A stretch of DNA of 64,000 bases from Fodinibacter luteus. Lineage in GTDB: Bacteria; Actinomycetota; Actinomycetes; Actinomycetales; Dermatophilaceae. Below the pieces are notes generated by a model. That model had not been told where the DNA came from, did no database searches, and was given only the letters and a program-made list of their open reading frames with translations. The stretch is from the NCBI RefSeq assembly GCF_039541575.1, contig NZ_BAABGM010000014.1, forward strand, positions 1 to 64,000, in the 5' to 3' direction. This document shows, piece by piece, positions 16,847 to 24,877 of this stretch; within the stretch, counting starts at the first letter, position 1; each line of letters opens with the position of its first letter. The translations under genes were made by a program, and so were the position numbers.

Positions 16847-17347
16847 TCACGGGGCCAGCGCGGCGCAGACGTCCAGGGGGGGTGCGGTGTAGCTGGTCGT
16901 GGAGGTGACGTTGCCGGACTGGTCGTACTCCACGGTCGTCACTGTCTGCCCGGTGGACCAGATGATGTGGCCGGGCGCGAGATCGATCAGGGGACCAGTG
17001 AACCTCAGCACCTCCACGTAGTGGCCCTGTGTGCCTACGGGAGTCGGCGGGGCGATCTTCACCGAACCGTTGACCATGAGGTCAATCGACTCCCCCGTGT
17101 CGAGGTTGGTCACTGTGGCGCGTAGCCCTGGTGCGGTGCCCAGGTAGCGTCCGTCTGAGAACTGGATATCGACGAGTTTGCCCTCGTCCTGGTACATGAC
17201 CGGGAACTCGCACCGGTTCGCGTAGCCGTTGACGGGGTCTGGGAACATCCACGTGATTCCGGCGTCAGGGTACCGGGTGATGTCGGGCGGATCGGCGGCT
17301 GCCGGGCTCACAGCCGCGACGCCGACCATGAGCAGCGATGCCGCCAT
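16847..17347 (-). CDS. Secreted protein of unknown function
   Basis: 166 residues. MAASLLMVGVAAVSPAAADPP is a signal peptide with an AxA-type cleavage site near residue 19. It lacks a basic n-region from this ATG, so translation may begin upstream, but no ATG, GTG or TTG was found close by in frame. The mature domain of about 147 residues is rich in beta-strands (CEFPVMYQDEGKLVDIQFSD, LRATVTNLDTGESIDLMVNG, VTTVEYDQSGNVTSTTSYT) and has two Cys (NRCEF and DVCAAL) that may pair. No family recognised; many actinobacteria carry similar small secreted proteins. Confidence 0.65.
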   Translation of the reverse strand: MAASLLMVGVAAVSPAAADPPDITRYPDAGITWMFPDPVNGYANRCEFPVMYQDEGKLVDIQFSDGRYLGTAPGLRATVTNLDTGESIDLMVNGSVKIAPPTPVGTQGHYVEVLRFTGPLIDLAPGHIIWSTGQTVTTVEYDQSGNVTSTTSYTAPPLDVCAALAP

Positions 17348-17592
17348 TATGGCGCCACGAGCGCCGGACGAAAACCTCCGACATTCGGCAGGACCGGAAA
17401 GGTCTGCGGCCCTCAGGCCTGCTGCATACCGCCGCCCAAAGGGTCACGTCACGGGTGGGACACATGGCCGCCGCGGGGTCCGGACATAGGCCCTCAGAAC
17501 GGGCAGATCGAGCACACCGCGCTGAAAATCTTGCGGACTGTGTGCGGAGTGCGGAGGATCGCACCCCATCTGACCTGGGCAAACGTGCCAAT

Positions 17593-18678
17593 TCAGACGT
17601 TGAAGCGAAACTCCACGACGTCGCCGTCCTGCATGACGTAGTCCTTGCCCTCCATGCGGACCCGCCCGGCCGCGCGCGCAGCGGCCATCGAGCCCGCGGC
17701 ATCCAGGTCGGTGAACGAGACGATCTCGGCCTTGATGAACCCGCGCTGGAAGTCCGTGTGGATGACGCCGGCCGCCTGCGGCGCGGTCCACCCTTGGTGG
17801 ATCGTCCAGGCGCGCGACTCCTTCGGGCCGGCGGTGAGGTAGGTCTGCAACCCGAGGGTGTGGAAGCCCACCCGGGCGAGCTGGTTCAGCCCCGACTCCT
17901 CGGCCCCGAAGGACTGGAGCATCTCGAGGGCGTCCTCCTCGGACATCTCCATGAGGTCCATCTCGAGCTTGGCGTTGAGGAACACCGCGTCGGCCGGGCC
18001 CACGAGCTCGTTGAGGCGCGCCTGCAGGTCGGCGTCGGCGAGCTGCTCCTCGTCGAGGTTGAAGACGTAGATGAACGGCTTGGTCGTCAGCAGGCCGAGC
18101 CCCGACGCCAGCGCGAGGTCGACGCCGGCCGCCTCGCCACCGGCATACAGGGTGGTGCCCTCCTCGAGCACCTTCTGGGCGGCGAGCGCGTTGTCGAGCA
18201 GCGGGCGGCTCTCCTTCTTGATCCGCGCCTCCTTCTCGAGGCGCACGACGGCCTTCTCGAGGGTCTGCAGGTCGGCGAGGATGAGCTCGGTGTGGATCGT
18301 CTCGATGTCGGATGCCGGCGACACCTCGCCGTCGACGTGCACGACGTCGCCGTCCTCGAACGCGCGCACGACCTGGCAGATCGCGTCGGCCTCACGGATG
18401 TTGGCGAGGAACTTGTTGCCCAGCCCCTCCCCCTCTGACGCGCCGCGCACGATGCCGGCGATGTCGACGAACGAGACCGTCGCGGGCAGGATCTTCTCGC
18501 TCCCGAAGATCTCGGCGAGGCGCGCGAGCCGCTCGTCGGGCAGCGGGACCACACCGACGTTGGGGTCGATGGTCGCGAAGGGGTAGTTCGCGGCGAGGAC
18601 GTTGTTCTTCGTCAGGGCGTTGAACATCGTCGACTTGCCGACGTTGGGGAGTCCGACGATTCCGATGGTGAGGGCCAC
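17593..18678 (-). CDS. ychF: Redox-regulated ATPase YchF (Obg-related P-loop protein)
   Basis: 361 residues, full length. Residues 9-16 are GLPNVGKS (P-loop). Further motifs are NYPFATIDPNVGVV (switch I), FVDIAGIVRGASEGEGLGN (G3) and YVFNLDEE in the position where canonical GTPases have NKxD, consistent with the ATP preference of this family. The C-terminal TGS domain ends VRMEGKDYVMQDGDVVEFRF. YchF binds ribosomes and limits stress responses. The GTG start at 18678 lacks an obvious binding site. It is the last gene of a minus-strand run after the NUDIX and 36-residue membrane genes, which suggests co-transcription. Confidence 0.97.
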   Translation of the reverse strand: MALTIGIVGLPNVGKSTMFNALTKNNVLAANYPFATIDPNVGVVPLPDERLARLAEIFGSEKILPATVSFVDIAGIVRGASEGEGLGNKFLANIREADAICQVVRAFEDGDVVHVDGEVSPASDIETIHTELILADLQTLEKAVVRLEKEARIKKESRPLLDNALAAQKVLEEGTTLYAGGEAAGVDLALASGLGLLTTKPFIYVFNLDEEQLADADLQARLNELVGPADAVFLNAKLEMDLMEMSEEDALEMLQSFGAEESGLNQLARVGFHTLGLQTYLTAGPKESRAWTIHQGWTAPQAAGVIHTDFQRGFIKAEIVSFTDLDAAGSMAAARAAGRVRMEGKDYVMQDGDVVEFRFNV

Positions 18679-18720
18679 GAGGCCGAGAGTCTACCGGCGC
18701 GCCCGCCGCCCCCGGACCGC

Positions 18721-18831
18721 TCAGCCCGTCAGTGCTGACACGACGATCCACCCCAGGATCCCGGCGCTGACGAGCACGAGCGCGCCGAGGAGCACGAACG
18801 CCAGCCGCTCCTCGTCGTTCGGCCGCCTCAC
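18721..18831 (-). CDS. 36-residue single-pass membrane peptide
   Basis: VRRPNDEERLAFVLL leads into one transmembrane helix (to VSALTG) with a charged cytosolic N-terminus. The GTG start overlaps the NUDIX stop by 4 nt (GTGA), a coupling geometry used elsewhere in this window, and ychF follows 42 bp later. Such short genes are usually skipped by gene callers. Support is positional plus the clean hydrophobic helix; no family is known to me. Confidence 0.6.
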   Translation of the reverse strand: MRRPNDEERLAFVLLGALVLVSAGILGWIVVSALTG

Positions 18832-19337
18832 CGTGGCACCACCGGGTCGCTGTTCTCGAGGTACTGCGTGTGCTCGGCGTCGGCGGCGACCTCGAGCATG
18901 CGGGCGGTGTACGGCGCGACGTGCGCCGCGGCATCCGCGATGGTCCGCCAGTGCGCCCCGGTGATCTCCCGGCGCAGGAAGAGGGCCGGGTCGAGCTCGC
19001 CCGCGTCGTGGACGCCGAGGTCGAAGAGGTGGAGCAGCGCGTCGTCCCACCCGCGCCACGGCGGCAGCCAGTTGACGGCGAGCAGCCGCCCAGCGTGCAC
19101 CTCGATGCCGAGCTCCTCCTGGACCTCGCGCTCGACGCAGGATGCCGGTGACTCGCCGGGGTCGACCACCCCTCCGGGCAGGTCCCACTCGCGCTTGTAG
19201 CTGAGCTCGCACAGCAGCACCTGCCCGGCCGGGTTGCGCAGCAGTCCCTGTGCGATGGCGCGCTTGCGCGGGAGACGGGCGTTGAGGATCGCGATGCGGC
19301 GCAGGCGCTCTGCCTCGGACTCGCTGCGTGGCGGCAT
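18828..19337 (-). CDS. NUDIX hydrolase
   Basis: 169 residues. The NUDIX box is complete: GGVVDPGESPASCVEREVQE followed by ELGIEV, with all catalytic Glu residues for Mg2+ binding. The preceding strand LLRNPAGQVLLCELSYKREW and the following LAVNWLPPWRG are typical. The family hydrolyses nucleoside diphosphates linked to another moiety; the substrate cannot be inferred here. The ATG is at 19337, 9 bp after the stop of the beta-lactamase-like gene and overlapping the small membrane gene, so it is probably part of a four-gene operon ending in ychF. Confidence 0.92.
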   Translation of the reverse strand: MPPRSESEAERLRRIAILNARLPRKRAIAQGLLRNPAGQVLLCELSYKREWDLPGGVVDPGESPASCVEREVQEELGIEVHAGRLLAVNWLPPWRGWDDALLHLFDLGVHDAGELDPALFLRREITGAHWRTIADAAAHVAPYTARMLEVAADAEHTQYLENSDPVVPR

Positions 19338-19346
19338 GGCCCGAGG

Positions 19347-20351
19347 CTATCCGCCCGTCCCGACACACTCCTCGACGAGGGCGAACCCCGCGCGGTCGAC
19401 CGAGCGGGCCGTGGCGCTGACGACGGCCACCCCGGCACCGGCGGCGCGGTCCAGCACGACGACGCTGCGGAAGCCGCCGGTGCCGCCGTTGTGCCAGGTG
19501 AGCGCGACCCCCCTGCGCTCCAGGGTCAGCCACGCCGCGCCGACCCGGACCGGCCCGGAGAGGCGGGTCACCGGCTCGAGGGCCGACAGGCCCGGCGCCG
19601 TGCCGTCGAGCACGGCCTTCATGAGCCGACCGAGGTCGTCGGCGGTCGACCGGATGCCGCCCGCCGGGCCGAGCGCCTCACCCGTCCAGGGCTGCATCGG
19701 CCTGCCCCGTCGGGAGCGGCCCGGCACGGCGAGGGGCAACAGGTCGGCCGGGGTCGAGGGGACGGTCGTCGCGGTCATCTCGAGGGGCCCGGCCAACCGG
19801 TCGCGCAGCAGCCCGGCGTACGTCGTCCCGGCGGCGACTGCCACGGCGTGGCCGAGGAGCATGTAGCCGAGGTTGGAGTAGTGCGGCCGGCGCCTTCCGA
19901 CCGGCGTGCGCCGGGTCGCGGCGAGCAGCTCGTCGAGGCTCTCACCGTACGGGTTGCGCCCGTGCCGCCACAGGTCGAGCGTGGCGCGCAGCGCACCGGA
20001 GCTGCTCGGGAGCCGTGGCAGCCCGGACGAGTGGGTCGCGAGCGAGCCGAGGGTGACCTCGGCGGCGGGGGCTCCGGCGAGCGGCAGGAGGTCGCCGAGC
20101 ACGGTGCTGTCGCAGACCTCGCCGCGGTCACGGGAGTCCGCGAACAGCATCCCCGTCAGACCCTTGGAGACCGACCCGATCTCCACGTCCGCTCCGTCCG
20201 GGAGGCCGGCCCGGGCACGGCGCACCGCACCCGCACGCACCTCGACGGCGACGAAGCGCTCGTGCCTCCGGCCGAGGTGGCGGGCGGTGCGCGCGGCGAA
20301 GTCGTCGTCGCCGTGGGTCCGCGGGTCCATGTCCGGGGCAACGGTCGACAT
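19347..20351 (-). CDS. Serine hydrolase of the class C beta-lactamase family
   Basis: 334 residues. The three family motifs are present: EIGSVSKGLTGMLFAD (SxxK, nucleophile Ser), HYSNLGYMLLG (YxN) and TWHNGGTGGFRS (HxG in place of KTG). This matches the esterase, DD-peptidase and lactamase superfamily. No signal peptide is visible from the ATG at 20351, so a cytoplasmic esterase or peptidase role is more likely than secreted antibiotic resistance. The start lacks a strong binding site; an in-frame ATG at 20330 is an alternative. It is divergent from rmuC with only 33 bp between. Confidence 0.88.
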   Translation of the reverse strand: MSTVAPDMDPRTHGDDDFAARTARHLGRRHERFVAVEVRAGAVRRARAGLPDGADVEIGSVSKGLTGMLFADSRDRGEVCDSTVLGDLLPLAGAPAAEVTLGSLATHSSGLPRLPSSSGALRATLDLWRHGRNPYGESLDELLAATRRTPVGRRRPHYSNLGYMLLGHAVAVAAGTTYAGLLRDRLAGPLEMTATTVPSTPADLLPLAVPGRSRRGRPMQPWTGEALGPAGGIRSTADDLGRLMKAVLDGTAPGLSALEPVTRLSGPVRVGAAWLTLERRGVALTWHNGGTGGFRSVVVLDRAAGAGVAVVSATARSVDRAGFALVEECVGTGG

Positions 20352-20384
20352 GCCCTGTCGGTGCCGGCTGGCATGGTCCCTGCC

Positions 20385-21584
20385 ATGAGCGGATGGATGT
20401 GGGGCGTGCTGGGTCTCGTCGTCGGCGTCGTCGCGGCCGCCGTCGTGGTGCGACTCGTGGATGCCGCGCGCGCGGCTGCCGTCGTCGCCGAGCGCGACCT
20501 GCTGCGGGAGCGGGTCGTCGACCTCGAGACCTCCCTCGCCGAGGACATGGAGACCGCGGCGCTCCTCGCTCCGCTCAAGGACGCCCTCGTGCGGGTCGAA
20601 CACCACGTCGGCACGCTCGAACGCGACCGCATGGAGCAGTTCGGCTCGCTGCGCGCCCTCCTGGCCCGGGTCGAGGGTGAGACCCAGCACCTCGGGCGGC
20701 AGACCGCGTCCCTCGCCGGGTCGCTGCGCTCGTCGACCGTGCGCGGCGCCTGGGGCGAGGTGCAGTTGCGGCGGGTGCTCGAGGCGTCCGGGATGCTGGC
20801 GCGCTGCGACTTCGACGAGCAGGTCGCCGCGGTGAGCGCCCACGACCGCGGGGTGCGCCCCGACGTCGTCGTCCGGTTGCCGGGGGCCAAGGTGCTCGTC
20901 ATCGACGCCAAGGCGCCGATGAACGCGTTCCTCGACGCCCAGACCGACGACCTGCCCGACGACGAGCGGGCCGCCCTGCTCGCCGAGCACGCCGCGACGC
21001 TCGGCCGGCACGTCGGCGCCCTCGCCGCCAAGGAGTACTGGTCGGCCTTTCGCGAGGGCCCCGAGATGGTCGTCTGCTTCGTGCCGAGCGACGCCATGCT
21101 CGGCGCCGCCCTCGCTGCGCAGCCGTCGCTGCACGACCGGGCCCTCGCCCAGCGGGTCGTCCTCGTCGGCCCGGGATCGCTCATGGCGCTGCTGCGCACC
21201 GTCGCGTTCACGTGGCAGCAGCACGCCCTGTCCTCGAGCGCTCGCGAGCTGCTCGACATCGGTCGCGACCTCTACGGCCGCCTCGGCACGCTCGGCGGCC
21301 ACACGGCGAAGGTCGGCCGCAGCCTCCAGTCGAGCGTCGAGGCGTACAACGCGATGGTCGGGGCGCTCGAGTCACGGGTCCTCGTCACGGCGCGACGGAT
21401 GAACGACCTCGACCTCGTCGCCGACGAGCTCCCGGTGCTCGGCCCGGTCGAGACGGCGCCGCGACTGCTCACCGCGCACGAGCTCATCGACGCCGCCACC
21501 ACCGAGGACGCCCGGCCCGACCTGCTGCTCGACCTCGGGCCGCCCCGGTCGCATCCCGTCAGCGAGGTTCGCGGCGCCGGTTGA
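20385..21584 (+). CDS. rmuC: DNA recombination protein RmuC
   Basis: 399 residues. An N-terminal membrane helix (MWGVLGLVVGVVAAAVVVRL) is followed by a coiled coil rich in Ala, Glu and Arg (to about residue 110). The RmuC nuclease-like domain then shows VRGAWGEVQLRRVLEASGML, RPDVVVRLPGAKVLVIDAKA (PD-(D/E)xK-like core), EYWSAFREGPEMVVCFVPSD and GPGSLMALLRTVAFTWQQ. It is thought to restrain inverted-repeat-stimulated recombination. The start at 20385 fits the membrane-anchored N-terminus; an ATG at 20373 is possible. Confidence 0.93.
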   Translation: MSGWMWGVLGLVVGVVAAAVVVRLVDAARAAAVVAERDLLRERVVDLETSLAEDMETAALLAPLKDALVRVEHHVGTLERDRMEQFGSLRALLARVEGETQHLGRQTASLAGSLRSSTVRGAWGEVQLRRVLEASGMLARCDFDEQVAAVSAHDRGVRPDVVVRLPGAKVLVIDAKAPMNAFLDAQTDDLPDDERAALLAEHAATLGRHVGALAAKEYWSAFREGPEMVVCFVPSDAMLGAALAAQPSLHDRALAQRVVLVGPGSLMALLRTVAFTWQQHALSSSARELLDIGRDLYGRLGTLGGHTAKVGRSLQSSVEAYNAMVGALESRVLVTARRMNDLDLVADELPVLGPVETAPRLLTAHELIDAATTEDARPDLLLDLGPPRSHPVSEVRGAG

Positions 21585-21659
21585 GGTGTTCGTGCCGGCT
21601 GAGGCGCGGCCGGGGAAGCCGCGGCTTGGTGGGTGTTGGTCGGGTCGCGAGTCCTGGTG

Positions 21660-22316
21660 TCAGCAGGATGCCGGGTCGCTCGCCCCCGGCCCGAGATCCA
21701 GCTCGTAGTGGAAGGTGAGCGGCCCACCCGCGCCCTCGGTGCGCCGGAAGCCCTCGGCCTCGTAGAGGTGGCGCGCGGCGACGTCGTCCTCGCTCGTCGC
21801 GAGGTCGACGTAGTCGCAGCCGCGCTCGCGCGCTCGGTCCAGGGCTGCCCGGAGCAGGGCGCGGCCCAGGCCCGCTCCCCGCCGGTCGGGGGCGACGTAG
21901 AGCTCGGCGAGGTAGCACTCCTCGGCGGTCGACCACAGCGACGGCCGGTACCGGAGCACGGCGACCGCCACCGCCGGCGCGTCACCATGGTGGGCGCCGG
22001 CGGTGTCCGCCGTGTCCGCCGTGTCCGCCGTGTCCGCCGTGTCCGCCGTGTCCGCCGTGTCCGCCGTGTCCGCCGTGTCCGCCGTGTCCGCCGTGTCCGC
22101 CGTGTCCGCCGTGACGGTGGTACCGATAGTGCCGGCGAGAAGGACGTCGGTCGACCCGGCGTCGACCAGCTCGGCGACCCGGGCGGCGAGCGCCGCCGCG
22201 CCCGGAGTCGGGTCGTCGTACTCGGTGTTGAAGTCGTGGAGGAGCCGTCCCGCGGCCGCCTGCTGCTCCGGGGTGACGACGAGCGCGACCCAGGGAGAAC
22301 TGCTCCGGCCCGGCAC
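21660..22316 (-). CDS. GNAT-family N-acetyltransferase with internal Thr-Ala-Asp repeat
   Basis: 218 residues. The acetyl-CoA-binding motif is clear: CYLAELYVAPDRRGAGLGRALLRAALDRARERG (shown in parts: LAELYVAPDRRGAGLG, then RALLRAALDRARERG), followed by YVDLATSEDDVAARHLYEAEGF. A run of (Thr-Ala-Asp)x12 is inserted between the second and third core strands (TIGTTV before it, AGAHHGDAPAVAVAVLRYRP after it). The GTG at 22316 has a CGAGGTGG site; a GTG at 22325 is also possible. It starts 14 bp after ispH on the same strand, so it is probably co-transcribed. The acceptor substrate is unknown. Confidence 0.88.
   Translation of the reverse strand: MPGRSSSPWVALVVTPEQQAAAGRLLHDFNTEYDDPTPGAAALAARVAELVDAGSTDVLLAGTIGTTVTADTADTADTADTADTADTADTADTADTADTADTADTAGAHHGDAPAVAVAVLRYRPSLWSTAEECYLAELYVAPDRRGAGLGRALLRAALDRARERGCDYVDLATSEDDVAARHLYEAEGFRRTEGAGGPLTFHYELDLGPGASDPASC
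22003..22110 (-). repeat. 12 perfect copies of a 9-bp coding tandem repeat
   Basis: GTGTCCGCC on the plus strand (read as codons for Ala-Asp-Thr on the minus strand) is repeated twelve times without a mismatch. The unit is a multiple of three, so copy-number change would alter protein length but not frame. Perfect identity implies recent expansion by slippage. Confidence 0.97.
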
Positions 22317-22330
22317 GGCGTCCACCTCGG

Positions 22331-23344
22331 TCAGTGGAGGGACCCGGCCTCGGCGAAGCTCGCGTCGTGCCGCATCTTGTCGCTCTTGCCCGCGGCCTTG
22401 AGGTCGCGTCGGATCTCGGTGGGCAGCGAGAACATGATCGACTCCTCGGCCGCGACGACCGGCCGGACGTCGTCGTAGCCTCGCGCTGCGAGGAGCTCGA
22501 GCACCTCGCGGACGAGGATCTCGGGCACCGAGGCGCCGGACGTCACCCCGACCGTGGAGACACCGGCGAACCACGCCTCGTCGATCTCGTCGGCGTAGTC
22601 GACGAGGTGGCCGGCGCGTGAGCCGTGCTCGAGCGCGACCTCGACGAGCCGCACCGAGTTCGAGGAGTTGCGAGAGCCGATGACGAGCATGAGGTCGCAC
22701 TCCGCCGCCATCTGCTTCACCGCGAGCTGGCGGTTCTGGGTGGCGTAGCAGATGTCGTCGCTCGGCGGGTCCTGGAGCGAGGGGAAGCGTTCGCGCAGCC
22801 GCCGCACGGTCTCCATCGTCTCGTCGACCGACAGCGTGGTCTGCGAGAGCCAGACGACCTTGTCGGGGTCGCGGACCGTGACGTTGACGACGTCGTCGGG
22901 GCCGTCGACGAGCTGGATGTGCTCGGGGGCCTCGCCGGCCGTGCCGACGACCTCCTCGTGGCCTTCGTGGCCGATGAGGAGGATGTCGTAGTCGGCGTCG
23001 GCGAAGCGCACGGCCTCGCGGTGCACCTTGGTGACGAGTGGGCACGTGGCGTCGATGGTGCGCAGCGACAAGGCCCGGGCCTCCTCGTGGACGACGGGGG
23101 CGACACCGTGCGCCGAGAAGACGACCGTGGCACCCTCGGGCACCTCGTCGGTCTCGTCGACGAAGACGGCACCGCGCTTCTCCAGCGTGGTGACGACGTG
23201 CTTGTTGTGCACGATCTGCTTGCGCACGTAGACGGGCGCCCCGTAGAGCTCGAGGGCCTTCTCGACGGTGACGACGGCCCGGTCCACGCCCGCGCAGTAG
23301 CCACGGGGGGCGGCGAGGAGCACGCGCTTCGGGGAGTCAGCCAT
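22331..23344 (-). CDS. ispH: 4-hydroxy-3-methylbut-2-enyl diphosphate reductase (IspH/LytB)
   Basis: 337 residues. It catalyses the last step of the MEP isoprenoid pathway, giving IPP and DMAPP. The three [4Fe-4S] cysteines are visible: Cys17 in PRGYCAGVDRA, one in TIDATCPLVTKVH and one in SDDICYATQNRQ. Active-site residues include the conserved HNKHVV, the EGATVVFSAHGVAP segment and the GSRNSSNSVRLVE substrate loop. The ATG at 23344 starts MADSPKRVLLAAPRGYC. It is divergent from xseA across 98 bp that must hold both promoters, and it is followed by a GNAT gene. Confidence 0.97.
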   Translation of the reverse strand: MADSPKRVLLAAPRGYCAGVDRAVVTVEKALELYGAPVYVRKQIVHNKHVVTTLEKRGAVFVDETDEVPEGATVVFSAHGVAPVVHEEARALSLRTIDATCPLVTKVHREAVRFADADYDILLIGHEGHEEVVGTAGEAPEHIQLVDGPDDVVNVTVRDPDKVVWLSQTTLSVDETMETVRRLRERFPSLQDPPSDDICYATQNRQLAVKQMAAECDLMLVIGSRNSSNSVRLVEVALEHGSRAGHLVDYADEIDEAWFAGVSTVGVTSGASVPEILVREVLELLAARGYDDVRPVVAAEESIMFSLPTEIRRDLKAAGKSDKMRHDASFAEAGSLH

Positions 23345-23442
23345 GCGCTCCATCGTAGGTGGCGGTGCACCGCTGCCCGAATCGCACGATGATGCGCCTC
23401 GCCCGCCGGCCGGTGACGGCACGGCGCCCTAGAGTGCACCGC

Positions 23443-24723
23443 ATGAGCACGCCGGCAGCGCAGAGCCGGGGTCCGCTGCCCGAGAAGGCGGCCGACACCA
23501 CGGCCGAGCAGCCGTGGCCGGTGCGCCTTCTGTCGATGCGGATCGGCGAGTACGTCGAGAAGATGTCGACGCTGTGGGTCGAGGGCCAGGTCGTCCAGCT
23601 CACCCGGCGTCCCGGCGCACGCACGGCGTACCTCACCCTGCGGGACGCCGACGTCGACATGAGCCTGTCGGTGTCCATCCAGGTCACGGCCCTCGACGCC
23701 ATGCCGGCCCCGGTGGGCGAGGGCGCGCGCGTCGTCCTCCAGGCCAAGCCCGTCTTCTGGACGCAGCGGGGCTCGCTCGTGCTCGACGCACGCCAGATCC
23801 GACCGGTCGGGGTCGGCGAGCTGCTGGCGCGTCTCGAGTACCTCAAGCGCCACCTCGCCCAGGAGGGCCTGTTCGACCGCGACCGGAAGCGGCCGCTGCC
23901 CTTCCTCCCCCGCCGGGTCGGCCTCATCTGCGGTCGGGCGAGCGCGGCCGAGCGCGACGTCGTCGAGAACGCCCGCCGCCGGTGGCCCGCCACCCGCTTC
24001 GAGGTGCGCCAGGTGGCGGTGCAGGGGCCGAACGCGGTCGCCGAGGTCACGGCCGCCCTCGCCGAGCTCGATGCGTACCCCGAGGTCGACGTCGTCGTCA
24101 TCGCCCGCGGTGGGGGCGGCGTCGAGGACCTCCTGCCGTTCAGCAACGAGACCCTCGTGCGCGCCGTGGCCGCCGCACGCACCCCCGTCGTCAGCGCGAT
24201 CGGTCACGACGTGGACACCCCGTTGCTCGACCTCGTCGCCGACCACCGCGCCAGCACGCCCACCGATGCCGCCAAGGCCGTCGTGCCGGATGCCGCCGCG
24301 GAGCGGGCTGGCGTCGCAGGTGCTCGGGAGCGGGCCCATCGAGCCCTCGAGGGACGGCTGCACTCCGAGCGACGGCGCCTCGTCGAGCTGCGGAGCCGGC
24401 CGGTGCTCGCCGACAAGGGGGCGTTCGTGCGCACCCAGCGCGAGGTGGTCGCGGCCCTCCGCGCCCGTGCCCGACGGCGGGTCGAAGCGCAGCTGCACCG
24501 GGCCCGCGACCACACAGTCCACCTGCGCGCCCAGGTGCGCACGCTCTCGCCGCAGTCCACTCTCGACCGTGGGTACGCCATCGTCCAGCAGCACGACGGC
24601 ACGGTCGTCACCGACCCGACTGCCATCGAGGTCGGCGAGCTGCTGCGGGTCCGCGTGGCCCGCGGCGACTTCGCGGCGAGGCCCGTCGACCGTGCCGACG
24701 ACGCCGGTCCGCAGTCCCGCTGA
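23443..24723 (+). CDS. xseA: Exodeoxyribonuclease VII large subunit
   Basis: 426 residues. An N-terminal OB-fold (WVEGQVVQLTRRPGARTAYL, TLRDADVDMSLSV) is followed by the nuclease domain (PRRVGLICGRASAAERDVVE, VVVIARGGGGVEDLLPFSNE, VSAIGHDVDTPLLDLVADHRASTPTDAA) and a long Arg/Ala coiled coil ending LDRGYAIVQQHDG. With XseB it degrades single-stranded DNA. The ATG at 23443 was chosen because the frame-start residues before it look like promoter DNA. Its usual partner xseB lies 2.9 kb downstream on the same strand, separated by a minus-strand HNH gene. Confidence 0.96.
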   Translation: MSTPAAQSRGPLPEKAADTTAEQPWPVRLLSMRIGEYVEKMSTLWVEGQVVQLTRRPGARTAYLTLRDADVDMSLSVSIQVTALDAMPAPVGEGARVVLQAKPVFWTQRGSLVLDARQIRPVGVGELLARLEYLKRHLAQEGLFDRDRKRPLPFLPRRVGLICGRASAAERDVVENARRRWPATRFEVRQVAVQGPNAVAEVTAALAELDAYPEVDVVVIARGGGGVEDLLPFSNETLVRAVAAARTPVVSAIGHDVDTPLLDLVADHRASTPTDAAKAVVPDAAAERAGVAGARERAHRALEGRLHSERRRLVELRSRPVLADKGAFVRTQREVVAALRARARRRVEAQLHRARDHTVHLRAQVRTLSPQSTLDRGYAIVQQHDGTVVTDPTAIEVGELLRVRVARGDFAARPVDRADDAGPQSR

Positions 24724-24877
24724 GCGGATCGAGGGATGGCACGGTCGCCGTGTGAGCCTCGACGGGCCCTCGGCGCGGTTCATCGGGCCGGTCCCTTGCG
24801 TGTCGCGCAGTCGGTCGGCCGCTTGGACCCGTCCCGGGTCTTGCGTCGGCGCGGTTGAGGATCGTGAGGGCGTCCGC

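Noticed and set aside
1..17592. Composite transposon bounded by the two IS110 genes
   Set aside because: The two transposases are different elements, so they cannot be the paired ends of one composite transposon.
22003..22110. CRISPR-like array
   Set aside because: The units are contiguous 9-mers without spacers and lie in frame inside a GNAT gene.
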